From positions 1-29,501 of the forward strand of contig JAFTXB010000112.1 in NCBI GenBank assembly GCA_017461825.1: a stretch of DNA of 29,501 nucleotides. The letters run 5' to 3'. Origin of the DNA: Clostridia bacterium (GTDB taxonomy: Bacteria > Bacillota > Clostridia > Oscillospirales > CAG-272). Shown here one piece after another: positions 1 to 5,546 of the stretch; positions within the stretch are counted from its first letter, which is position 1; every line of letters begins with the position of its first letter. The notes beneath the pieces are model-generated. The model worked only from the letters and a program-made list of their open reading frames with translations. It was not told the origin of the DNA and made no database searches. The position numbers and the translations under genes were made by a program.

Positions 1-681
1 AAAGCAAATTTTTGGAAGCTTTGCTTATCGGGTTGCTTTATCGGCATCAACTGGATCCTTTTGTTCGAGGCATATCGCTATACCACAGTTGCAACCGCAA
101 CGCTGTGCTACTATATGGCGCCGCTGTTTGTTATGCTCGTATCTCCTTTTTTGCTAAAGGAAAAGCTGCGCATCAAGCAGATCATTTGCATGATAGTAGC
201 CTTTGTGGGCATGATTTTGGTATCGGGAGTCTTTTCATCGGGCGGTGTCGGCGGCTGGCAGGGAATCGCTTTGGGACTTGGCGCGGCTGCCTTTTACGCA
301 ACGGTGGTACTGCTCAACAAAACGATCGGTGAGATCTCCGCCTTTTCAAAGACCGCCGTACAGCTGGGCTTTGCGGCGTTGATCATTCTGCCGTATACGC
401 TGATCGCCGAACGCGGCGCTGTCTCGGCACCGGATCTCTCGGTCCTTTTGCTGTTGCTTTTGGTTGGCGTTCTGCATACGGGCGTTGCATATACGTTGTA
501 TTTCGGTTCGATGGGAAAGCTCCGCGCGCAAACGGTTGCGCTGTTCAGCTATCTCGATCCCATTGTGGCGATCCTCTTGTCGGTATTGTTTTTGCATGAG
601 CCTATGACGCTTCCGTCCGTGATCGGTGCGGTGCTGATCTTGGGCTCGACGATGGTGAGCGAAGTGACGGAAGGGAGATGA
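1..681 (+). CDS. EamA/DMT-family transporter, C-terminal part (5' truncated)
   Basis: The frame is open from the first base, so the N-terminus lies outside the window and about 226 residues are visible. The protein is a string of hydrophobic helices separated by short charged loops. The phrase 'FEAYRYTTVATATLCYY' near the start is typical of the end of the first EamA domain in drug/metabolite transporter (DMT) proteins. The later stretch 'AYTLYFGSMGKLRAQTVAL', followed by 'YLDPIVAILLSVLFLHE', is the classic end of the second EamA repeat. DMT proteins are inner-membrane carriers that export or import small metabolites; the substrate cannot be told here. The stop codon overlaps the start of the next gene by four bases (ATGA), so the two are translationally coupled. 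Confidence 0.9.
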   Translation, partial: KANFWKLCLSGCFIGINWILLFEAYRYTTVATATLCYYMAPLFVMLVSPFLLKEKLRIKQIICMIVAFVGMILVSGVFSSGGVGGWQGIALGLGAAAFYATVVLLNKTIGEISAFSKTAVQLGFAALIILPYTLIAERGAVSAPDLSVLLLLLLVGVLHTGVAYTLYFGSMGKLRAQTVALFSYLDPIVAILLSVLFLHEPMTLPSVIGAVLILGSTMVSEVTEGR

Positions 682-1067
682 CGCATTTGGATTTCGGCAT
701 TTTATTTACCGTTATTGCAATTGTTTATTTCCTTTTGCTGTTTGCCTATGCCATATACCGTTATATAGGCTTTTTACGCCGCAACAAAGCGATGGAGCAA
801 CAGATGGAAGATGAGGCGGGGGACGATCCTACTGCGATCTCGATCGGGGCTCGCGTGACCGACAAGCATATTCGCAAAACCTATATGGGACGGGGCAAAG
901 GCTTTGAATATCGCTTTTGCGTTGCCTTTTTGACCGATGATGAGATCGACGTTGAATATACGGTTTCAAAAGAAATTTTTGACCGTATTGCGGTGGATCA
1001 GGTCGGAGTGCTCGTTACTGTAAACGGAAACTTTTTTGATTTTGGTGACGGGGAGTCCGTTCAATAA
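678..1067 (+). CDS. Small membrane-anchored protein, DUF2500-like
   Basis: This 129-residue protein begins with one strong transmembrane helix (about residues 8-30), then a short basic and acidic linker, then a soluble domain of about 75 residues. The pattern 'ARVTDKHIRK', followed by 'CVAFLTDDEIDVEYTVS' and 'VGVLVTVNGNFFDF', resembles the small beta-rich domain of DUF2500 proteins, which follow the same order (variable modification loop, FxxxxG/E-rich strand, 'G-x-L-x-x-x-G-x-x-F'). Function is unknown for that family. It overlaps the transporter gene upstream by four bases and ends just before a bidirectional terminator. The family assignment is by recalled pattern, not by search. Confidence 0.75.
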   Translation: MTHLDFGILFTVIAIVYFLLLFAYAIYRYIGFLRRNKAMEQQMEDEAGDDPTAISIGARVTDKHIRKTYMGRGKGFEYRFCVAFLTDDEIDVEYTVSKEIFDRIAVDQVGVLVTVNGNFFDFGDGESVQ

Positions 1068-1074
1068 AAAAATG

Positions 1075-1112
1075 CGAACGCAGCAAGTTTGGTTGCTGCG
1101 TTCGTGTTTTTT
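1075..1112. terminator. Bidirectional rho-independent terminator between convergent genes
   Basis: A perfect 12-base stem (1075-1086 pairing with 1093-1104) has a six-base loop. It is followed by a T-rich run on the + strand and preceded by an A run that gives a T tract on the - strand. It lies between the + strand DUF2500-like gene and the - strand rpe gene and can serve both. Confidence 0.92.
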
Positions 1113-1782
1113 ATGCTTGATAAGGGTGCGCGTCTGCCGTTTCACGCATGGATTCGATGACCTTGCGCGGCTTCTTTGAGCCAAACACCGCCGAGCCTGC
1201 TACAATGACGTTTGCGCCTGCCTCTGTGGCAAGGTGTACGTTTTCGGGCTTGAGACCGCCGTCGACCTGAATATCGAGCTTCAGTCCCTTGGAAAGGGCG
1301 TAACGCTTGATCGTGCGCACCTTTTCCAGTGTTTCGGGGATCAGAGCCTGTCCGCCAAAGCCGGGGACGACCGTCATAACGAGCGCCATGTCGATCTTGG
1401 AAAGATAGGGGATCAGCTTTTCCACGGGAGTCGCGGGCGAGATCGCCACAGCAGCGCGTACTTCCTTTTTGTGGATCTGTTGAATCACAGCATCAAGGTC
1501 GTTGCAGCTTTCCAGATGCACGGTAATGATGTCGGCTCCTGCTTTTACAAAATCGTCAATATAACGGATGGGTTCGTTGATCATCAGATGTATGTCGAAA
1601 ATGAGCTTGCTGTGAGGACGCAATGCCGCGATAACGGGCGCACCAAAGCTGATGTTGGGGACGAAAGCACCGTCCATAACATCAAGATGCAGATAGTTTG
1701 CGCCTGCATCGGCAATGCGCTTGACGTCGGTTTGTAGATTTGCAAAATCTGCCGCGAGCAAAGATGGGGCAATGTAGATCAT
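1111..1782 (-). CDS. rpe: Ribulose-phosphate 3-epimerase
   Basis: This enzyme interconverts ribulose 5-phosphate and xylulose 5-phosphate in the pentose phosphate pathway, in the cytoplasm. The 223 residues match the normal family length and show the full TIM-barrel signature set: 'IAPSLLAADF' at the N-terminus, 'HLDVMDGAFVPNISFG' (metal His/Asp), 'FDIHLMI', 'VMTVVPGFGGQ' and 'QVDGGL' followed by 'GANVIVAGSAVFG' (phosphate binding). The ATG at 1782 is preceded by AAAGGA at a good distance. It is the last gene of the tsaE-tsaB-rpiB-ispD-ispF-rpe run, 160 bases after ispF. I found no convincing promoter of its own, so it is probably cotranscribed with the upstream genes. Confidence 0.97.
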   Translation of the reverse strand: MIYIAPSLLAADFANLQTDVKRIADAGANYLHLDVMDGAFVPNISFGAPVIAALRPHSKLIFDIHLMINEPIRYIDDFVKAGADIITVHLESCNDLDAVIQQIHKKEVRAAVAISPATPVEKLIPYLSKIDMALVMTVVPGFGGQALIPETLEKVRTIKRYALSKGLKLDIQVDGGLKPENVHLATEAGANVIVAGSAVFGSKKPRKVIESMRETADAHPYQA

Positions 1783-1942
1783 AATAACAGTATCCTTTCT
1801 AAAGTAGTGAAGGCGCGTCTGCTTCTGTCAAAAAAGGTCGAGGGGGCATATACTGAAACTGTAAAACACCGTATGCGGGGCGGGACAGGGAGCTTGAAAA
1901 AACGAGAAGTATGTGAAAAAATATTTCCGCTTTGCGTGCGTT

Positions 1943-2431
1943 TTACCGATCGCACAGCATCAGGGCAACGGCGTGTACCGCCATGCCGAGTTTTTCTCCC
2001 GTAAAGCCGAGCTTTTCCTCGGTGGTTGCCTTGATGCTGACGCGGTCAAGGTCGATTTTAAGTATTTTTGCAATATTTTCACGCATCTGCATGATGTATG
2101 GAGCGAGCTTGGGGGCTTGCGCCAATACAGTCACGTCTACGTTGCCGATCCGCCAGCCGTCGGTCGAAACGATCTCCCGCACGCGTTCGGCAAGTCGGAG
2201 ACTGTCAGCACCCTTATAGGTTGGATCGGTGTCGGGGAAATGCTTTCCAATGTCGCCCATAGCGCGCGCGCCGAGCAGGGCATCCATCACGGCGTGTGTG
2301 AGCACGTCGGCATCCGAGTGCCCCAAAAGTCCTGTTTCGTGTGGGATATCCACACCGCCGAGGATCAGTTTTCGGTCGGGTACCAATCGGTGAACGTCGT
2401 ACCCGTGTCCAATTCGCATATCGGTGATCAT
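1943..2431 (-). CDS. ispF: 2-C-methyl-D-erythritol 2,4-cyclodiphosphate synthase
   Basis: This is the fifth step of the MEP (non-mevalonate) isoprenoid pathway; it cyclises CDP-ME 2-phosphate and releases CMP. Its 162 residues match the family length. The metal site 'GHGYDVHRL' (Asp-x-His), the 'LLGHSDADVLTHAVMDALLG' signature, 'DIGKHFPDTDP' and 'KATTEEKLGFTG' are all present. The start codon overlaps the ispD stop by four bases, and an AGGAG site precedes it within the ispD coding end. The protein may start five residues later at the internal Met-Arg-Ile-Gly. The ispD-ispF pairing is widespread, and in some bacteria the two genes are fused. Confidence 0.97.
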   Translation of the reverse strand: MITDMRIGHGYDVHRLVPDRKLILGGVDIPHETGLLGHSDADVLTHAVMDALLGARAMGDIGKHFPDTDPTYKGADSLRLAERVREIVSTDGWRIGNVDVTVLAQAPKLAPYIMQMRENIAKILKIDLDRVSIKATTEEKLGFTGEKLGMAVHAVALMLCDR

Positions 2432-3177
2432 TTCTTTGTGCTCCTGTAAGATAGGATCGCCTCCGCCATGGGGAGGTCTTCTTTTGTTGTGATCTTAATG
2501 TTTTCACGACCGCATTCTACCATTCGAACCTGATAGCCGAGGTGCTCGATCAGCGAGTTGTCATCGGTGACCTTGAAGTCATCGCTATCGGCGCGCATGA
2601 GTGCGGCGGTGTATAGCGAGGTGTGGAAGATCTGCGGTGTTTGTGCTTGCCATAAGTTGTTACGGTCAACCGTTTCCTTTACCATACCAACGGCATTGGT
2701 TCGCTTGACTGTATCACTGATCAAGTGTGCCGCGCTTGCCGCCTGATAGCGATAGGCTCGCAGACAGACCTTGGCAATTTGCTCCGGGGTGATGAGGCAT
2801 CTTGCTCCGTCGGCAATTGCCACATAGCGGATGGCGGGATCAAGTTTGCTCATACCGCGCTTTGCGGATTCCTGTCTTGTGGAGCCGCCTGCGGCAATGT
2901 GGTGCAGCTTGGAAATTCCGTACTGCTTTGCGATTGCAAAAACGGCATCAAAATCCTGCGGACGGGTTACAACCACGATCTCCTCGATCAGCTTGCATCG
3001 TTGGTAGGCTATCAAAGTGTGCGCCAAGACGGGGATATCGCACACATGCTCCAACTGTTTGTTGATCTTGCCGCCCATTCGGGTGGAATTGCCCGCCGCA
3101 AGAATAATTGCCGCGGTACGGTATTTGCTTGCGGTTCGAGCAACCATTTCGGCAAGCCGCAGTTTATCGATTTTCAT
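2428..3177 (-). CDS. ispD: 2-C-methyl-D-erythritol 4-phosphate cytidylyltransferase
   Basis: This enzyme makes CDP-methylerythritol from MEP and CTP, the third step of the MEP pathway. The nucleotide-binding loop 'AIILAAGNSTRMGGKINKQL' (A-A-G-x-x-x-R-M-G-x-x-x-x-K-Q) lies near residues 23-42. 'AIADGARCLITPEQI' takes the place of the usual 'hDGARPhV' motif, and 'QTPQIFHTSLY' and 'DDNSLIEHLG' correspond to the conserved C-terminal motifs. At 249 residues it is slightly longer than the usual 230, because about 20 residues precede the nucleotide loop. A strong AAGGAGG site sits before the ATG. It overlaps ispF by four bases, and rpiB ends 32 bases upstream. Confidence 0.96.
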   Translation of the reverse strand: MKIDKLRLAEMVARTASKYRTAAIILAAGNSTRMGGKINKQLEHVCDIPVLAHTLIAYQRCKLIEEIVVVTRPQDFDAVFAIAKQYGISKLHHIAAGGSTRQESAKRGMSKLDPAIRYVAIADGARCLITPEQIAKVCLRAYRYQAASAAHLISDTVKRTNAVGMVKETVDRNNLWQAQTPQIFHTSLYTAALMRADSDDFKVTDDNSLIEHLGYQVRMVECGRENIKITTKEDLPMAEAILSYRSTKK

Positions 3178-3209
3178 AAAATTGCCCCTCCTTGACAGGA
3201 TATGACCGA

Positions 3210-3674
3210 TTAAGAACGGTTGGATTCGCTGTTTTCAATGTCTGTGACCATGTCAACGCGGCGCTGATGCTTGCCGCCCTCGAAATCGGTGTCGATAAAG
3301 TTATCGACGAGATCAAATGCAAGCCCCATGCCGACAACGCGCTCTCCAAAGCAAAGCACGTTTGCGTTGTTGTGCGCCCGTGTAAGACGTGCGCTGAAGG
3401 TATCCGAGCAAGCTGCCGCGCGAATTCCGCGGTGTTTGTTTGCAGCCATGGACATACCAATGCCCGTGCCGCAGATCAGGATTCCAAGCTCGGTGACACC
3501 CTCCTGCACGTTTTTGCAGACCGCATGTGCAAAAACAGGGTAGTCACAGCTGTCTGTTGAGTTGGTTCCAACGTCAATAACCTCAACGCCGCGTTCCTTA
3601 AGATGTTCGATGACCTTGCAGTTGAGGTTGTATGCTGCGTGATCGCATCCGATGGTGATCTTAGTTGTTTTCAT
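3210..3674 (-). CDS. rpiB: Ribose-5-phosphate isomerase B
   Basis: RpiB interconverts ribose 5-phosphate and ribulose 5-phosphate. The 154-residue protein carries the LacA/RpiB hallmarks: 'IGCDHAAYNLN' (the His of the phosphate site), 'DYPVFAHAV', the active-site loop 'GILICGTGIGMSMAANK' with the catalytic Cys, 'RAAACSDTFSARLTRAHNN' and 'NVLCFGERV'. It sits between tsaB and ispD in the same direction with gaps of 19 and 32 bases. With rpe at the end of the run, the operon holds two enzymes acting on ribulose 5-phosphate. RpiB and allose/galactose-6-phosphate isomerases share a fold, but the context favours RpiB. Confidence 0.95.
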   Translation of the reverse strand: MKTTKITIGCDHAAYNLNCKVIEHLKERGVEVIDVGTNSTDSCDYPVFAHAVCKNVQEGVTELGILICGTGIGMSMAANKHRGIRAAACSDTFSARLTRAHNNANVLCFGERVVGMGLAFDLVDNFIDTDFEGGKHQRRVDMVTDIENSESNRS

Positions 3675-3693
3675 AATCTTTTCCTTTCATATA

Positions 3694-4398
3694 TCAAAGA
3701 AGTACGCCGCGCCCCTCGCGCTCGGCTCTTTCACGTTCTGCCTGTGAGGGGCGGAGATAAGTGGGTACCATTTCGCTGTCGGTGGTAACGGTTCCTTCCG
3801 TATAGGCCTTTCTTGCGATCTGCGCGACCGAATAAGCACTTTGGTGGCGCAGTCTTTCGGGAGTGGGAATGATTTTATGTGTTAAAAGCTCTTCTGTGAT
3901 CGAATAGCCATCTCCCGTGAGGTAGACGGGGTCGCCATATTGCTTTAAGATCTCGTCAAGCTCAGCGATCGCAATTGCGCTGTCGGGGAGCAACCGCTCG
4001 GCTTGTCCGTTTTGATAGCGGAAAAGCGCTGTGTAGACCTGCTTCCTTCTTGCGTTCATGACAGGGCAGACAAGACCGTTTACGATATTGAGATTATACG
4101 CCAAGGCTTCTAAGGTTGATACGCCGATGCAAGGCTTTTGGGTATCAAACGCCAAGCCCTTCAGCGTTGCCGCACCGATCCGTACACCGGTAAAGGATCC
4201 GGGGCCTGCTGATGCCGCAAACAGATCGATATCGTTTGCAGTCATCGCGTGAAGCTTCAAAAGCGATTCGATCATAGGCAGCAATGTTTCGCTGTGGGTA
4301 TTGCCGTTTTGGATCGTATATTCGCCCAGTAAGCGCTTATCCTCGCACAACGCAACCGATGCCGCGATCGCTGTGCTGTCAAGTGCCAGAATTTTCAT
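3694..4398 (-). CDS. tsaB: tRNA t6A37 biosynthesis protein TsaB
   Basis: TsaB is the ASKHA-fold scaffold protein that works with TsaD and TsaE to attach threonylcarbamoyl to A37 of ANN-decoding tRNAs. The 234-residue protein shows 'MKILALDSTAIAASVAL' at the N-terminus, 'THSETLLPMIESLL' and the diagnostic 'AASAGPGSFTGVRIG', followed by 'VCPVMNARRKQVYTALF'. It overlaps tsaE by four bases. The catalytic partner tsaD is not in this window, and no rimI follows, although those genes often adjoin tsaB in Firmicutes. The C-terminus is unusually rich in Arg and Glu. Confidence 0.95.
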   Translation of the reverse strand: MKILALDSTAIAASVALCEDKRLLGEYTIQNGNTHSETLLPMIESLLKLHAMTANDIDLFAASAGPGSFTGVRIGAATLKGLAFDTQKPCIGVSTLEALAYNLNIVNGLVCPVMNARRKQVYTALFRYQNGQAERLLPDSAIAIAELDEILKQYGDPVYLTGDGYSITEELLTHKIIPTPERLRHQSAYSVAQIARKAYTEGTVTTDSEMVPTYLRPSQAERERAEREGRGVLL

Positions 4399-4856
4399 GT
4401 ATTATCTCCAATCTGTTCGATCGTGATCCTGCGTTGATCGGGAATTTCGGGGGATATCTTTTCAATTGTTACCCGCACATAGCTTTCGGGCAGGGCGTAA
4501 CCGATCTTTTCGCTCCATTCGACAAGACAGATGCCGTTACGGTCAAGATAATCGTAAAAACCGATCGAGATCAGGTCATCCTCGCTGTCGATACGGTACA
4601 TATCAAAGTGAAATAAAGGGCGCACCTTTGAACGGTATTCATTTACCAATGCAAAGGTGGGGGAGCGTACGGGGGCGGTAGGAGAGATGACCGACGCAAA
4701 GCCGCGCACAAAAGCTGTTTTTCCAACGCCAAGATCGCCGTAAAGTGCTATAAAAGGCGGAATGGAGCTGTCATTTAAAAACGCATGCGCGAGCATAGCA
4801 CCGATCTGTTCGGTGTCTCCGACATTTTGCGATTGCATAATTTCAATGGGGTTCAA
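4395..4856 (-). CDS. tsaE: tRNA t6A37 biosynthesis ATPase TsaE
   Basis: TsaE is the small P-loop ATPase that cycles the TsaB-TsaD complex. The 153 residues include the Walker A loop 'LYGDLGVGKTAFVRGF', the 'SPTFALVNEY' switch motif and 'LFHFDMYRID' followed by 'GICLVEWSEKI', all characteristic of the family. The start is a TTG at 4854-4856: a GGAGG site lies eight bases upstream of it, whereas the first ATG in frame (six codons later) has no such site. A promoter is visible at 4890-4918. The gene heads a collinear run of six genes ending with rpe. Confidence 0.95.
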   Translation of the reverse strand: MNPIEIMQSQNVGDTEQIGAMLAHAFLNDSSIPPFIALYGDLGVGKTAFVRGFASVISPTAPVRSPTFALVNEYRSKVRPLFHFDMYRIDSEDDLISIGFYDYLDRNGICLVEWSEKIGYALPESYVRVTIEKISPEIPDQRRITIEQIGDNT

Positions 4857-4889
4857 ATGCGCGACCTCCGTTTTTTACATCATATATAA

Positions 4890-4918
4890 AGTATACCATA
4901 ATTTGTTGGATTTGTAAA
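4890..4918 (-). promoter_or_regulatory. Sigma-A-type promoter of the tsaE-rpe operon
   Basis: Reading the - strand, TTTACA (4918-4913) is followed by a 17-base spacer and TATACT (4895-4890). The -10 box has an upstream TG (TGG-TATACT), an extended -10 feature. The predicted start lies about 25 bases before the tsaE Shine-Dalgarno sequence. Confidence 0.8.
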
Positions 4919-4948
4919 GACCCGCGCGCAGAAATCTTTTCGACAGAG

Positions 4949-5167
4949 TTAACCTTTTTTGTTATTTTTCATATCCTCAAGTGAGGTACGGCTGCCGTCG
5001 GGGTACTGAACGACCGTGTTTTTCAAAACCGTTCCAAAGCTCGCACGGAATTCCGCGATATATTCACGGCGCAGAGTGTCCTGTTCCAAGGCTTCTTCCT
5101 CGGTAAGTCCCTCTGCTTTTTTCTTGCGGGCAAGCTCATTGATTCGGTCAATTTTTTCCTTTTCCAT
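4949..5167 (-). CDS. DUF896 family small protein (YnzC-like)
   Basis: This 72-residue, highly charged, mostly helical protein has the family pattern 'IDRINELARKKKAEGLTEEE' near its start and 'LRREYIAEFRASF' in the middle, as in the B. subtilis YnzC/YlaC-type DUF896 proteins. These form a short helical hairpin; B. subtilis YnzC is linked to the SOS regulon, but no LexA box is evident here. The start at 5167 is chosen over an upstream in-frame ATG at 5203 because AAAGGA sits directly in front of it and because the longer version would begin inside the upstream terminator hairpin. No separate promoter was found, so expression may depend on readthrough from rpmB. Confidence 0.88.
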   Translation of the reverse strand: MEKEKIDRINELARKKKAEGLTEEEALEQDTLRREYIAEFRASFGTVLKNTVVQYPDGSRTSLEDMKNNKKG

Positions 5168-5184
5168 GATACGTTTTCCTTTCG

Positions 5185-5216
5185 AAAAATAAAGGGCAGA
5201 CACTTCGTGTCTGCCT
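5185..5216 (-). terminator. Rho-independent terminator after rpmB
   Basis: A perfect nine-base stem, GGCAGACAC (5195-5203) with GTGTCTGCC (5207-5215), has a three-base loop. On the - strand it is followed by CTTTATTTTT. It lies 19 bases after the rpmB stop codon and before the DUF896 start. Confidence 0.9.
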
Positions 5217-5233
5217 TATCTTTATTTGCACAA

Positions 5234-5404
5234 TCAAGCCTTTTTCATTGTGCGCAGGCAACGAGAACAAACGCTGATAGATTTGCCGCCATCCTGCTTT
5301 ACCTTGCGAATATTGGGCTTCCAGGTTCTGTTGGTTTTGCGGTGAGAGTGAGAAACATTCTGACCGAATACAACGCCCTTTCCGCAGAGAGCACATTTTG
5401 CCAT
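5234..5404 (-). CDS. rpmB: 50S ribosomal protein L28
   Basis: This 56-residue basic protein of the large ribosomal subunit begins 'MAKCALCGKGVVFGQNVSHS' and continues 'HRKTNRTWKPNIRKV', the standard L28 core. Cysteines at residues 4 and 7 and a second pair near the C-terminus ('SVCSRCLRTMKK') form the four-Cys zinc ribbon of the C+ form of L28. The start at 5404 follows AGGAGG at optimal spacing; an in-frame ATG further upstream would add an unrelated leader. It has its own promoter and terminator and so forms a single-gene unit. Confidence 0.97.
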   Translation of the reverse strand: MAKCALCGKGVVFGQNVSHSHRKTNRTWKPNIRKVKQDGGKSISVCSRCLRTMKKA

Positions 5405-5419
5405 TTTGACACCTCCTAA

Positions 5420-5451
5420 AACGATCGTTGACCGTACTTTCGCGGGTACGG
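5420..5451 (-). other. Paired inverted repeats in the rpmB leader
   Basis: The rpmB leader holds a hairpin (CCGTAC at 5432-5437 pairing with GTACGG at 5446-5451, eight-base loop). Next to it is a self-complementary ten-base sequence, AACGATCGTT (5420-5429), close to the Shine-Dalgarno site. They may form leader RNA structure that affects L28 synthesis; this is inference only. Confidence 0.35.
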
Positions 5452-5478
5452 AATACAAAATGCTGTACAACAAGAGTT

Positions 5479-5507
5479 ATTATAACATATATTTTCAAAA
5501 AAAGCAA
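5479..5507 (-). promoter_or_regulatory. Sigma-A-type promoter of rpmB
   Basis: On the - strand, TTGCTT (5507-5502), a 17-base spacer and a consensus TATAAT (5484-5479) with an extended -10 TGT. The leader to the rpmB start is about 65 bases. Confidence 0.8.
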
Positions 5508-5546
5508 TAGTTTTTTTGAATTTTTTTGGAATTTTTTAAAGGTTTC

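Noticed and set aside
1800..1831. Possible rpe promoter on the - strand (TTGACA at 1831-1826)
   Set aside because: The -35 box is perfect but no acceptable -10 box lies at 16-18 bases; the nearest, TACTTT, needs a 19-base spacer and matches poorly.
1807..2004. Short + strand open frames in the ispF-rpe gap
   Set aside because: They have no ribosome-binding site, extend into ispF antisense and show no recognisable features.
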